A DNA stretch of 64,000 nt from JANXLS01 sp038227045 (lineage in GTDB: Bacteria; Planctomycetota; SZUA-567; H5-PLA8). The DNA is taken from positions 45,829-109,828 of the forward strand of contig JBBRQD010000005.1 of NCBI GenBank assembly GCA_038227045.1, in the 5' to 3' direction. Within the stretch, counting starts at the first letter, position 1, and each line of letters starts with the position of its first letter. This document shows, piece after piece, positions 16,665 through 26,042 of this stretch. Under the pieces are notes generated by a model. That model searched no databases, had not been told where the DNA came from, and saw only the letters and a program-made list of their open reading frames with translations. Position numbers and translations under genes: made by a program.

Positions 16665-17582
16665 TTATTGATACAGATCCATGCGCCGCGCGGCAATGAG
16701 CGGATGCGTGAGTCGCTGCACCCGCAGGTCGTCAATCACAAACGATGCGGTCAGAATTTCCTCTCCCTGAAAATAACCGCGCGGAATTTTGACGCGATCT
16801 GGAATCGACGGCTCGGCGTCGCTTGCGGTCGCGTGGGCATTAGGCTCGGCCTCGATCGTCCCGTCGGGACCGATGATCGCGCTGCCGCCTTTGCAGCGGA
16901 TTAAGAACTCGCCGCGTTTGTCTTGAACAATCGACGACGCGGTGGCGCTGAATTCGGGCGCGGCAGGATAAATGCGCTTAAAGCCGATGCGGTTGGCCAC
17001 CGCGATGGCGACGCGATTGCGCAGGGCCATCGCGCGCAAGAATGCGATGTCGGGTTCGATACAGTTGAGTGGAATGAGAATCGCGTCCGCACCCTTCAAT
17101 GCCAGAGTTCGGAACACTTCTGGAAAATCCGCGTCGAATCCCAACGCGACACCCACGCGTATTTCGCCTGCGTCAAGTATCGGCAATTCGTTTCCCGCGC
17201 GAACGACGTCCGCGTCTTTGAAACCATCGAGTCCCGACGGATCGTGGTAAAGGTGCGTCTTGCGCGCGATACCCGCGATGCCAGACGCGGTGACGAATGC
17301 ACACGAACTGAAGATGCCGCCGTCACTGTTTTTTTCGAGCAACGGCAGAGCAATCGTCGCCGCGCCGGCGATTTTTGAAAACGCGCCGGTGAGCGGACCC
17401 GGAATGCTTTCGGCGAGCAACTCGGCTCCCCTGAAATAGTCGCTGACGCACGCCTCCGGAAAAACAACCAATCGCGCGCCGCGCGCAATGGCCTCGGATG
17501 CCAAAGCCAGTGCGGCATCGCGGTTGTGCATTGGATGCGCGTAGTCGACGTCGAGCTGAACGACAGAGATTGGATATGCCAT
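16665..17582 (-). CDS. Nitrilase-superfamily (CN hydrolase) homologue lacking the catalytic Cys
   Basis: The fold of carbon-nitrogen hydrolases is clear: Glu43 in VVFPEACVSD and Lys108 in IARKTHLYHD occupy the Glu and Lys positions. The nucleophile motif, normally CYD-x2-FPE, reads GFDADFPE, with Gly148 (codon GGA) in place of Cys. The protein of 305 residues is otherwise intact, so it is unlikely to hydrolyse amides by the usual thioester route; it may be a binding protein or pseudoenzyme. It is the last gene of a likely operon with thpR and the ROK kinase. Confidence 0.85.
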   Translation of the reverse strand: MAYPISVVQLDVDYAHPMHNRDAALALASEAIARGARLVVFPEACVSDYFRGAELLAESIPGPLTGAFSKIAGAATIALPLLEKNSDGGIFSSCAFVTASGIAGIARKTHLYHDPSGLDGFKDADVVRAGNELPILDAGEIRVGVALGFDADFPEVFRTLALKGADAILIPLNCIEPDIAFLRAMALRNRVAIAVANRIGFKRIYPAAPEFSATASSIVQDKRGEFLIRCKGGSAIIGPDGTIEAEPNAHATASDAEPSIPDRVKIPRGYFQGEEILTASFVIDDLRVQRLTHPLIAARRMDLYQ

Positions 17583-17612
17583 TTTCTTCCAAAGTGACTT
17601 GTGCCGGAGGCG

Positions 17613-18215
17613 TCACGGCTGAGTCAATTCTATGCGCCCCAGCTCAGTGTACACGGACCCAGCAGTCGTCAATTCACTGCGCATGAATTGAATGCAGCGA
17701 GCCTGCCATTTTCCGACTACGCCAATTTTCGATTCCACGCTCTTGAGCGCAGTTCCAAAAATGCGCGCCGTTTTGTAACAGCCATTTTTCACGCGTCCAA
17801 GGGTCAAATGAGGCACAAACGGATGGATTTCGAATTCTCCCAATGTGGGTCCAGCGCGTTCGAGAAAACGCCGCCGTATTTCGACAAGTCGGTCCGTGTC
17901 GCCCGCAACGCCGAGCCACACGACAGACGGTTTCTCGTATGATGGAAAACAGCCTGCGCCCGTAAGCGTCAGATTCAATGCAGGCTCTTGGGCGCAAATT
18001 TCACGCGCCGCTTCGATCAACACCGGAACTTGCGCCGCGTCGATGTCCCCCAGAAAATGAAGCGTAATATGAAGATGTTTCGTACGCGTCCAGCGGATTG
18101 CCGAAGCGCCCGGAAAATAACGCAACCTGTCTTGAATTCGGCCGATCGTTTCATGCAGTTCAACTGGAATATTGAGTGCGATAAACGATCGGATAATTCC
18201 CGCTGTCGCATCCAT
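17613..18215 (-). CDS. thpR: RNA 2',3'-cyclic phosphodiesterase (LigT/2H family)
   Basis: 2H phosphoesterase that opens 2',3'-cyclic phosphates on RNA ends. The two HxTx motifs are HITLHFLGD (His49) and HLTLGRVK (near 146), and the N-terminal RSFIALNIPVEL is typical of the family. Its 200 residues are about normal. It lies between the ROK kinase (27 nt) and the nitrilase homologue (30 nt), probably in one transcript; there is no obvious functional link. Confidence 0.92.
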   Translation of the reverse strand: MDATAGIIRSFIALNIPVELHETIGRIQDRLRYFPGASAIRWTRTKHLHITLHFLGDIDAAQVPVLIEAAREICAQEPALNLTLTGAGCFPSYEKPSVVWLGVAGDTDRLVEIRRRFLERAGPTLGEFEIHPFVPHLTLGRVKNGCYKTARIFGTALKSVESKIGVVGKWQARCIQFMRSELTTAGSVYTELGRIELTQP

Positions 18216-18242
18216 TCAAATGCCGTCCTTTGCGATCCTAGT

Positions 18243-19214
18243 TCATGCGCCGGCGCGCTGCAGCGCAAGTTTCGCCGCACCGAGCAAGCCGGCGTCATCG
18301 CCCAACACACCTGGGCGGATTTTGGTATCGTGCCAAGTCGGGCCAAAACTGCGGCCAAAATTCATTTCGCGTTCGATGCGCGGAATGATCAAGTCGCAGG
18401 CTGCGGACATGCCGCCGCTGATGATGACGCAACTCGGATTCATAACGTTGATCAACGAACCGACGCCGCAGGCGAGCCAGCGGCAACAGCGATCAAGCAG
18501 GAAGAGCGCGACCGCGTCGCCTTCGCGCGCGGCATCGCACACCATGCGCGCATCGACCTTGTCCAGGCAATTTGGGCCGCCGCACATTTTCAAAAGTGCG
18601 GAGTCTTTCGCGACGGGCGCGGCGCTGGCGAGATACTCGCGGGCATCGCGCCCGATCGCGGAAGCGGACGCATAGCGCTCGACGCAGCCGCGCCCGCCGC
18701 AGCCGCATTGCCGTCCTTCGCAGTCAATCGAAACGTGCCCGAATTCGGTCCCGAGATTGTGGTGTCCGTGATACAGTTTTCCGTCGATGACGAGTCCACC
18801 GCCTATGCCGGTGCCGAGCACGAATATCAACACGACCGGTTCGCCGCGCCCCGCGCCGAGCCAGCTTTCCCCCAGCGCCGCGAGATTTCCGTCGTTGTCG
18901 CAGGTCGCCAAAAGACCGGTCCGCGCCGCCAGTTCGCTGCCCATCGGATAGTCGGCGCTGCCCGCGATGTTCACGGCCTGCAGGAGCAGGCGCCCGGTCT
19001 CCGGATCTGGGACTCCGGGTGTGCCCAGGCCCACGGCTTTGACCGCCGGCGATTTGACGCTCGCGACGAGTTCCGCAATCCGCCCCATGACGGCGCTCAT
19101 GCCTTCCGAGGCCAGTGTCGGAACTTTCGCGCGCGCCAGAATGCGCCCCTCGGCATCGACCCGCGCCGCGCGAATATTTGTCCCGCCCAGATCGACCGCA
19201 ATTACTTCGTCCAC
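18243..19214 (-). CDS. ROK family sugar kinase, glucokinase-like
   Basis: Cytoplasmic ATP-dependent hexose kinase of the ROK family. VIAVDLGGTNIRAARVD is the phosphate-binding start, and the zinc/ROK signature runs from EFGHVSID through CGCGGRGCVERYA. LGTGIGGGLVIDG and VIISGGMS complete the ASKHA fold. It has no N-terminal DNA-binding domain, so it is an enzyme rather than a ROK repressor. GTG 19214 is chosen because GAGGAG lies 7 nt upstream. Length 323. Confidence 0.92.
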   Translation of the reverse strand: MDEVIAVDLGGTNIRAARVDAEGRILARAKVPTLASEGMSAVMGRIAELVASVKSPAVKAVGLGTPGVPDPETGRLLLQAVNIAGSADYPMGSELAARTGLLATCDNDGNLAALGESWLGAGRGEPVVLIFVLGTGIGGGLVIDGKLYHGHHNLGTEFGHVSIDCEGRQCGCGGRGCVERYASASAIGRDAREYLASAAPVAKDSALLKMCGGPNCLDKVDARMVCDAAREGDAVALFLLDRCCRWLACGVGSLINVMNPSCVIISGGMSAACDLIIPRIEREMNFGRSFGPTWHDTKIRPGVLGDDAGLLGAAKLALQRAGA

Positions 19215-19263
19215 GGAAAGTCTCCTCAAAAATTAAACGCCGCGGCATTTTGAATTGGAGGAT

Positions 19264-20211
19264 TCAAGAGTCTTCCAGGGCGCTCGTAAAAAGTTTCGAC
19301 ATGCGGACGCCGGTTCCCTTTTCGTTGAACACGACTTCGTCCATTCTTTTTTTGGCGATAAAAAGACCCCATCCGCCGATGCGTTTTCCGGAGGCGATGC
19401 GGCGCATAATATGGGCTTTGGGATCGATGCTTGGATCGGGGACCGCGGACGGATCGAATCCTTCGCCTTCGTCTTCGATGCTGAAAACGATGCGGTCGGG
19501 TTTCAGGCTGCACGCCACGCGGATATTCTTCGCTGGATTGAATTGGTTGCCCCATTCTTTAGCGTTCTGAACGATCTCTTCCAACGCCAGATGCAGGTGC
19601 ATTTGTTCGGCAGGCGGCAATTCGCCCGCGGCCAGCCGTTCTCCAAAACGCAGAAAACTTTCGAGCTGCGCGGAATTCGTCGGCGCGGACATCACCAGCG
19701 CCGGGCCATGGGCGTGCTGTTCGACGGAGACGGTGGCGCCGTGCAACGGCGCGGTGCACAGGCTTCCATCGGCTCGCTCGCGTTCGGCGGTGCGCGCAAT
19801 CAGCGCCGAAATCGCCTGGCGCAATTCAGTCGTGTCGGCTGATTCCAGCAGGAAATCGTCGGCGCCGGCGGCGAGCGCTTCAGCGAGCGGCTTGAATTCC
19901 GGTTTCGGCAACAAGACCAGAATCGGCGCGCGCTCCCCCTTCGCGCGCAGCTTCGCGATCAAGGCCCAACCGGCGGAACCCGGGCGCATCAGGCCGCATA
20001 CGATGAGGTCAATGACGCGTCGGGAACGCCGCAACTCGAGCGCCTCCGCTATGTCGCCGGCTACGCTCACATTTTTTATGCCGCACGCGGCAAGCGTTTT
20101 GGTCAAACGGCGCGCGGCAACAGCGCCGCCCACAGCCAGAATATGTTGCGGCCGCGCGGATAGCCGCGCGCCGGTCGAGCGCTCGAGAGAATTCAAATCA
20201 CAGTCTTTCAT
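19264..20211 (-). CDS. Pseudo-receiver fused to RsbW-like HATPase
   Basis: Residues 20-140 form a CheY-like domain, but the phospho-acceptor strand reads DLIVCGLMRPG, with Gly73 (codon GGC) where Asp is expected, so phosphorylation by the usual route is lost. Residues 190-315 are a GHKL ATPase of the anti-sigma/serine kinase type: LALEEIVQNAKEWGN (N box), IEDEGEGFDP (G1) and IGGWGLFIAKKRMDEV (G2). There is no HisKA dimerisation domain. It is likely a partner-switch regulator. ATG 20211 and GTG 20220 are both possible starts. It lies between ABC exporter genes and the ROK kinase. Confidence 0.82.
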   Translation of the reverse strand: MKDCDLNSLERSTGARLSARPQHILAVGGAVAARRLTKTLAACGIKNVSVAGDIAEALELRRSRRVIDLIVCGLMRPGSAGWALIAKLRAKGERAPILVLLPKPEFKPLAEALAAGADDFLLESADTTELRQAISALIARTAERERADGSLCTAPLHGATVSVEQHAHGPALVMSAPTNSAQLESFLRFGERLAAGELPPAEQMHLHLALEEIVQNAKEWGNQFNPAKNIRVACSLKPDRIVFSIEDEGEGFDPSAVPDPSIDPKAHIMRRIASGKRIGGWGLFIAKKRMDEVVFNEKGTGVRMSKLFTSALEDS

Positions 20212-20273
20212 AAAACCCACTGCCCGCGGTACTGCGCGAAATCGCCGGGACTCCAGCCTCGCGCGACGCCGAG

Positions 20274-21965
20274 TTATTTTGTGTTCGACGCTTTCAAACT
20301 GAGACGTTCAAACGCCGAGAACACATAGCCCATCGAAAGCATGCTGGCCAGCACGCAGAATCCCAGGTAATACGGCCAGATCATTGGATTATCGGCAAGA
20401 TTCGCATCTTTTGGCACCACTGAATGAATGGCCTGAAACGGGCTGGTGACCAGCGCGAAAAAAAACTCGGACTGTTTCATCTGCGTAAAGGCTATGAGCA
20501 ACTGCTTTGCCGCCACCGGCGCGGCAAAAAGCACCAGCACCACCGTATAGGTCGTGATCATGCTCCGCACCGTGCTGCTGAACATCAGCGAGAAAAACAT
20601 CGCCAGCGTCGTTTCGAATACTATTGTCATAAACAAAATAATGAAATAAATCAACAGGTATATCGCGCGCGAAACGAAACCCTCATTGCCCGCGTTGATG
20701 AAAAGGTAGAAGCACAGCGTCACACCTACCAGCCCGGTTAGAAAAAGCGAAAGGCGGATGCAGGAGAGGAACTTTCCACTGACGATCTGGCTGGGGCGAA
20801 TCAGCGTCGTCAGCAACAAATCCAGCGTCCCGCGTTCGCGTTCCTGCGTGAACGTATTGCACGCGAACGCCGGGGCCACGAGCATTGTAAAGATCACCAG
20901 AAAATCGACGAAGATGTATTCCATCCCAAGAAACAGAAATGTCAGGAAACCGACCGACATAAACATGCTGATCTGAATGATCAAGCGCAAAAAAAGCGTG
21001 CCGCGCCCGAAGATTTCGCTGCGGATTTCCTTCTGATACATCGGGTTGACCCGGTCCGGCAACAATTCGTTTGCATTCGCGGGGGCGAGGATGTTGTCGG
21101 GAAACCGGTCGCGGACCAGCACCAGTCCCGTCTGCGTTGCAACATCCTCTTCTTCGGCGGCCTTGAAGACCGGATCGAACGGCTGGCGCAGACGCACAAG
21201 GCAGGCCTGATACATGACTCTTGCCGCGCCCAGAAGCAGCGCCGACGGCCAGACGGCCGCTTCGAGCAGAAAGAAGCTGTTCCAGGTCAACGAGAACACG
21301 AAGAGGATCATCGCAAGCGGCAGCACGATCATGTAGCTAATCGCGAGACTCGTCTGGCTGCGGTGAAAGAATACCGAGCACGTCAAACCGATCATGCCAA
21401 ACGTCGCGGCAACGGAAATCAGCAGCACGTACAGGCCGGCGATTTCGCCGGGGCTGATGCCGCCCAGCCACAACACAACCATAATGACGGGCGCCGTCGT
21501 GAGTATCAGCAGAAACAGATAGACCACCGACGACATGTATTTGCCCATGAGAATCGTGCTGGGGCGGATGGGGGACGTGAGCAGCAGATCCATGCAGCGG
21601 CGTTCTTTTTCGATGGTCATTGCACTGGCTGAGAAGGCCGGCGACATGATCGACAGCAGCACTAATTGGCTTTGGCCGAAGATGTGAAAGAGTTTTTGGG
21701 CGAGTTCAGATTTTGTGGCGATCATGCCTTCCGGCCACGCCAAATAAACGATCGCGCCCAAAATCGCCAGGTAAATGAATTGCAGGACAAAAGACTTGTG
21801 CGAGCGCAGCGCGGTGAGCAGTTCGCGGCGCAGCACGGGGTTCTCGATGGCCAGAAAGATGCGATCCGTCAGCGAAAGATCTTCGCGCGGCGACCGCATG
21901 CTCTCCTTCTTGCGGGGCGGTTCTTCGGCTTTTGCAGCGGCGGCCGGTGCGGTTCCGTTGGACAT
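20274..21965 (-). CDS. ABC-2 type transporter permease with duplicated half
   Basis: Integral membrane subunit of an ABC exporter. The 563 residues contain two ABC-2-like halves, each with the same cytoplasmic motif: TIEKERRCMDLLLTSPIRP near residue 117 and TQERERGTLDLLLTTLIRP near 382, followed by hydrophobic helices. This suggests an internal fusion of two permeases that would work with one ATPase type. It lies 90 nt downstream of the ATPase gene and 171 nt in total after the accessory protein cluster. Substrate unknown. Confidence 0.88.
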   Translation of the reverse strand: MSNGTAPAAAAKAEEPPRKKESMRSPREDLSLTDRIFLAIENPVLRRELLTALRSHKSFVLQFIYLAILGAIVYLAWPEGMIATKSELAQKLFHIFGQSQLVLLSIMSPAFSASAMTIEKERRCMDLLLTSPIRPSTILMGKYMSSVVYLFLLILTTAPVIMVVLWLGGISPGEIAGLYVLLISVAATFGMIGLTCSVFFHRSQTSLAISYMIVLPLAMILFVFSLTWNSFFLLEAAVWPSALLLGAARVMYQACLVRLRQPFDPVFKAAEEEDVATQTGLVLVRDRFPDNILAPANANELLPDRVNPMYQKEIRSEIFGRGTLFLRLIIQISMFMSVGFLTFLFLGMEYIFVDFLVIFTMLVAPAFACNTFTQERERGTLDLLLTTLIRPSQIVSGKFLSCIRLSLFLTGLVGVTLCFYLFINAGNEGFVSRAIYLLIYFIILFMTIVFETTLAMFFSLMFSSTVRSMITTYTVVLVLFAAPVAAKQLLIAFTQMKQSEFFFALVTSPFQAIHSVVPKDANLADNPMIWPYYLGFCVLASMLSMGYVFSAFERLSLKASNTK

Positions 21966-22055
21966 TGATCGAGCTTTCCGGGTGAGATTTGAGACAATGA
22001 CTTGAGACGGGAGAACGGCTCCCTTCTCTGCCGCGCCACTTTCCTATTACGTTCC

Positions 22056-22982
22056 TTACGCCACCAACCCCTTCGTGATTTTCATGAAGGCTTCTTCCAA
22101 GTCGGCCTGAATTTCATTGAACCAGACCAGCGGGACATCCTGGCTCATCAATTTTCGATGCAAGGCGATCACGTCTTCGTCGTTGCCGGCGAATTCGAAT
22201 TTGTAGCGGTTCTCCGCCGCGGTCAGATTGCGCACGTGCTCGTGATGCGCCAGCGTCACCTCGCACACTTCCGACGGATGGGTCAGCACCACTTCAATGA
22301 TGCGATTCATGCGGATCGAGCGGATCACGTCCTGCACCGGCCCCGCTACCAGCAGTTTGCCGCGTTCGATGATTCCGATCTTGTTGCAGAAATCGGCGAG
22401 CTCCGGAAGAATGTGCGAACTGACCAGAATCGTCTTGCCCATCTTCTGCAATTCTTTCAGCAGCGCTTTCATTTCCACGCGCGCGCGCGGATCGAGTCCC
22501 GACGCCGGCTCGTCGAGGATCAGCACCGGCGGGTCGTGGACCAGCGTTTTCGCCAGGCACAGGCGCTGCTGCATGCCGCGCGACAGGCCGTTGACCAGCG
22601 CGTCGCGCTTCGAGACGAGATCGACCAGCGACAGCACGTCTTCGATCAACGCGCGGCGCTTGCTGCGCGCCAGTCCGTACGCGGTCGCGAAAAAGTCGAG
22701 AAACTCCCAGACTTTCATGCCATCGTACACGCCGAAGGTGTCGGGCATGAAGCCGATGGAGCGCTTGACGTCGTCTACCTGGCGCGTGACCTCGTATCCG
22801 TTGATCCATGCCGTGCCGCTGGTGGGTTTCAACAGCGTCGTGAGAAAGCGGATGGTCGTGGTCTTTCCCGCGCCATTGGGGCCGATGAACCCGAACACGT
22901 CGCCTTTCTCGATTTTTAAATCGAGATTGTCGACGGCCATGAACTGTTCGTAGCGCTTGACGAAACCGCGGACCTCGATCAT
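22056..22982 (-). CDS. ABC transporter ATP-binding protein
   Basis: Nucleotide-binding subunit of the adjacent ABC-2 exporter. Walker A GPNGAGKT (34-41), signature LSRGMQQRL (about 134-142), Walker B VLILDEPASGLDP and the switch His in LVSSHILPEL are all intact. The C-terminal 90 residues form the DrrA/CcmA-type extension. AAGGAG precedes ATG 22982 by 4 nt. It is 40 nt after the large accessory gene, forming a three-gene set. Confidence 0.95.
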   Translation of the reverse strand: MIEVRGFVKRYEQFMAVDNLDLKIEKGDVFGFIGPNGAGKTTTIRFLTTLLKPTSGTAWINGYEVTRQVDDVKRSIGFMPDTFGVYDGMKVWEFLDFFATAYGLARSKRRALIEDVLSLVDLVSKRDALVNGLSRGMQQRLCLAKTLVHDPPVLILDEPASGLDPRARVEMKALLKELQKMGKTILVSSHILPELADFCNKIGIIERGKLLVAGPVQDVIRSIRMNRIIEVVLTHPSEVCEVTLAHHEHVRNLTAAENRYKFEFAGNDEDVIALHRKLMSQDVPLVWFNEIQADLEEAFMKITKGLVA

Positions 22983-23022
22983 GGGACTCCTTTTACCAAA
23001 TCACACGCCGTTGTGGCGAATG

Positions 23023-25851
23023 CTACTTGTCCACCAACTGCAAATCCACGCTTTCCAACGCCAGATTATCCGGCAAGACGGCGCCTTCATCGGCTTGCGG
23101 CTGAATTTTTAAGATGATCGACGAACCCGTAAAAAGCTCCGTGCCCGTGAACTGAAATTTCGCGGGCTTGAGCTTGTTCGCGGATCCAGGCGTCAGGCCG
23201 GCGATCGACGGCTCTTCCAGCGATTTGAAGCGCTCAACCTTGTCCTTCGCCGAATCGATGCGCGCGAGAATTTTCAGATCTCCGTTGAACGGAACGCTGC
23301 CGCGCGCGCTTCTATTGACCAACGAAAAAGTCAACTGCGCGGCCTTGTTTTCATAGACATACTGTCCGTATTCACGATCGAATTGCAGGCGCAGATACAC
23401 GCATTTTTTATTCTGCTCGTCCGGCGTCTTGATCGGAATGGAATCTTTGGCGCACGGCTTCCATTCGCCCGACGAACGGTCCTCGGGTGAATACGCGGTC
23501 GCGTAAAATACCCTGGGCGGATTCTTCTTCAGCGACACCGCGCGCCCGCCTCGATTGCTCGCGGTCGCGGGGACTACCAGCAATGTGATGCCATCGAGAT
23601 TCGGCGCTTCGGTCTTGTCTCCCGTCGCGCCGATTGCTACCGGCAGCGATGCGCCGTCGGCCCACGCGATGAACACACCGGCTGCGTATTGCTTCATGTG
23701 ATCTTTCAAATACGTCGCCGCGGCCACGGCCCGGACCGCCGTGTGTTTGCCGCCGCCGTCCCGGTCGAAACGCGCGGTAAAATTTTCGACCAGTTTGTCG
23801 TCGATTGCATGCCATTCGTTCGCCAACGCAGCCGAATCCAATTCCTGCCCGTTCGCAAATTCACTTTGTTTGACGCCGCGCGCCAGTTCGATATACCGGC
23901 CATTTTTGACGAAAATGGGATTATACAGCGTTCGGCCCGTGTTGTTCGCAACCTTGATCGCCGGATGCGTTTCGGTGTCGCCCTGCCCGATGGCGATTTT
24001 TAAATCAATGCCGCCGTTCAACCAAACGCGGTGCTGAATTTCGAAGCGCCGCGTGGAACGCTGTTGAAACAAAATCTCCTCGATCTTCAGGCTCCCGCCG
24101 GCCTCGCGAACGCGCATCGAAGGATAATCGAGCTCACGGCTTTTCATGAATTCGGTGCTGACCAAATGACCTGGCGCGGCCTCTGTGTCGTAGCGCGCAT
24201 CGCCTCCCAGTTTGAGCGGCGGAAATTCGATCTGGTAATCGTTGCGGCGCGGCGTGTACACGCCCATGAACGTTCGCCCGATGCCCGTGCCTTGACCCGC
24301 GCCGGCTTCAATCACGCAGACCTCATTGACCGTGACAAATCCCGTGGCACCGCTGTAGCCGTAATAATACACGGCGATGGAGAAAATAAGCGCCCAGACC
24401 GGGGCCATCAGCCACGCGGCCTCGCGCCGGCGCAACAGAAAGAAAATCGCGTAGTTGAACGGCACTGCGCAAACGAGGTATGCGAGCAGAAACCAAAAGA
24501 CAGTGCGTGGCGACTGGATAACGACCGGCGTGTCGTTATCGAAGGAGGTGTCCAGCGTGTTCCGCAGGGATGCCAGGGCATTCTGCTTGTCCCTTCTTTG
24601 AGTGCCATAACCAGGATAGGGTCCGTTCGCCGGAGCCGGGTCGCTGTCATCATTGAGATCGATCGAAAACAGATTCTTTTCGGAGCGTACGAGCTTCAAT
24701 GGAATTTGATAACGGTCAGGCCAGGTCTCGAACATCCGATCGCTCAGCGAAAACGGAATGAACGCCACCATGCCCGCGCCGTAACTTTTCGCTGAATATT
24801 CGACGATTTGCGTCTTGCTGTTGCGTTTAACAATGCCCGCGCCCGGCGCGGTCACTTCGATGACCGGCACGCGCAATTCCTTGTTCTTTTCATCGGACGG
24901 GGGGAACTTGCTTTCGAACTGGTCGAGACTGGGCAGTTCCGTCGAATTCCGCACGACGATTCCCGCGAGGTCCTCGACGGCGCCCTTCAATCGATTCGGA
25001 TCCTTTCCAGCCATGATCAGCACGCGTCCGCCGGACTGCGCGTAGGCCTTGATGGCGTCCCATTGTTCCGGGCTGAGTCCACCCGCAGGCGGGCCGTCGA
25101 TCACGATCAAGCTCGCCAGCGCGAGATCGTGCCAGCGCGTGGGCAGTTCCGCCGGCGAGACCGTCGCCACCTGCCGCCCCGCTTCTTCGGGTGCACCAGC
25201 CATATCCGGTTCGTCCCTATTTTTTTGGCGCGGACCCAGATATTTGAACGCCCCTGGCTGGTCCGAAACTACCACGATCAATTGCTCGTTCCGCTGATCG
25301 AGATCGTGAATCTTGAAATAGCGGTAGAAGCGGCCGGAAGTGGTTGCTATCTCGACGGCAAGTTGTTGCTCATTCCATCCATTTTCGGGGCAGAAGACGC
25401 TGAAGTGGTAGGGCTTTTCCGTCTGCGGCGCGACTTGAAACGCCTGGCGATACGTCGTGCCGTACGTCGTCTGCTGCATGTCGTCGGGCTTGAAGTGATT
25501 CAAAACGATCGAGGAAAAACCCTCGTAGACGGTTTTGTCTTTGGGATCGGTTGTATTTTTCAAATCGACGACGAGGTGCGCCCATTGCCCGCGCCGGCCG
25601 AAACCGCCTAGTTTGTCGAGACCGGGGCGCGAATGTTCGTCGTTCGGGTCGATGGGAGCATTGGGCGGAATGTACGGGCGGTCGGGCATCAGATCGCTGA
25701 AAACGCACCACGCATCGTATTTAAACGGCCGCTCTTTGGGCTTGTCTTTATCGTCCGGGGCGGCTTCGCCCGCGCCGCAGAACAAGGCGAGAATTCCCCA
25801 TGCCAACGACACTGCTATTAATGACGACAACGCAGAACAGAATTTGCGCAT
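23023..25851 (-). CDS. Large exported membrane protein linked to ABC-2 exporter
   Basis: 942 residues: signal sequence (LSSLIAVSLAWGILALF), a long periplasmic part with an amidotransferase-like stretch (LIVIDGPPAGGLSPEQWDAI, then AQSGGRVLIMAGKD), two central transmembrane helices near 455-515 (VFWFLLAYLVCAVPFNYAIF), and a beta-rich C-terminal half. No catalytic residues were identified. The layout and position before an ATPase and ABC-2 permease recall GldG-type accessory proteins, but I cannot claim homology. Start 25851 is favoured over ATG 25872 because GAGG lies 6 nt upstream. Confidence 0.72.
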   Translation of the reverse strand: MRKFCSALSSLIAVSLAWGILALFCGAGEAAPDDKDKPKERPFKYDAWCVFSDLMPDRPYIPPNAPIDPNDEHSRPGLDKLGGFGRRGQWAHLVVDLKNTTDPKDKTVYEGFSSIVLNHFKPDDMQQTTYGTTYRQAFQVAPQTEKPYHFSVFCPENGWNEQQLAVEIATTSGRFYRYFKIHDLDQRNEQLIVVVSDQPGAFKYLGPRQKNRDEPDMAGAPEEAGRQVATVSPAELPTRWHDLALASLIVIDGPPAGGLSPEQWDAIKAYAQSGGRVLIMAGKDPNRLKGAVEDLAGIVVRNSTELPSLDQFESKFPPSDEKNKELRVPVIEVTAPGAGIVKRNSKTQIVEYSAKSYGAGMVAFIPFSLSDRMFETWPDRYQIPLKLVRSEKNLFSIDLNDDSDPAPANGPYPGYGTQRRDKQNALASLRNTLDTSFDNDTPVVIQSPRTVFWFLLAYLVCAVPFNYAIFFLLRRREAAWLMAPVWALIFSIAVYYYGYSGATGFVTVNEVCVIEAGAGQGTGIGRTFMGVYTPRRNDYQIEFPPLKLGGDARYDTEAAPGHLVSTEFMKSRELDYPSMRVREAGGSLKIEEILFQQRSTRRFEIQHRVWLNGGIDLKIAIGQGDTETHPAIKVANNTGRTLYNPIFVKNGRYIELARGVKQSEFANGQELDSAALANEWHAIDDKLVENFTARFDRDGGGKHTAVRAVAAATYLKDHMKQYAAGVFIAWADGASLPVAIGATGDKTEAPNLDGITLLVVPATASNRGGRAVSLKKNPPRVFYATAYSPEDRSSGEWKPCAKDSIPIKTPDEQNKKCVYLRLQFDREYGQYVYENKAAQLTFSLVNRSARGSVPFNGDLKILARIDSAKDKVERFKSLEEPSIAGLTPGSANKLKPAKFQFTGTELFTGSSIILKIQPQADEGAVLPDNLALESVDLQLVDK

Positions 25852-26042
25852 CTGAGCCTCTTGCCAGTTCATGCTCGTTTCTCAGCAGAGGCTATAAGAA
25901 TCGCGAAGCATGTGCGTGTCAAATGCCGAACGAACACGACTGCGGACGAAAGGCGAATGATGCGCTTCGAAGATAAAATGCTGCACGTCAGCGACGAGGT
26001 GTTGCTATCTTCTTCGAAGTTCAAATTCATCGCTCAGTTTGT

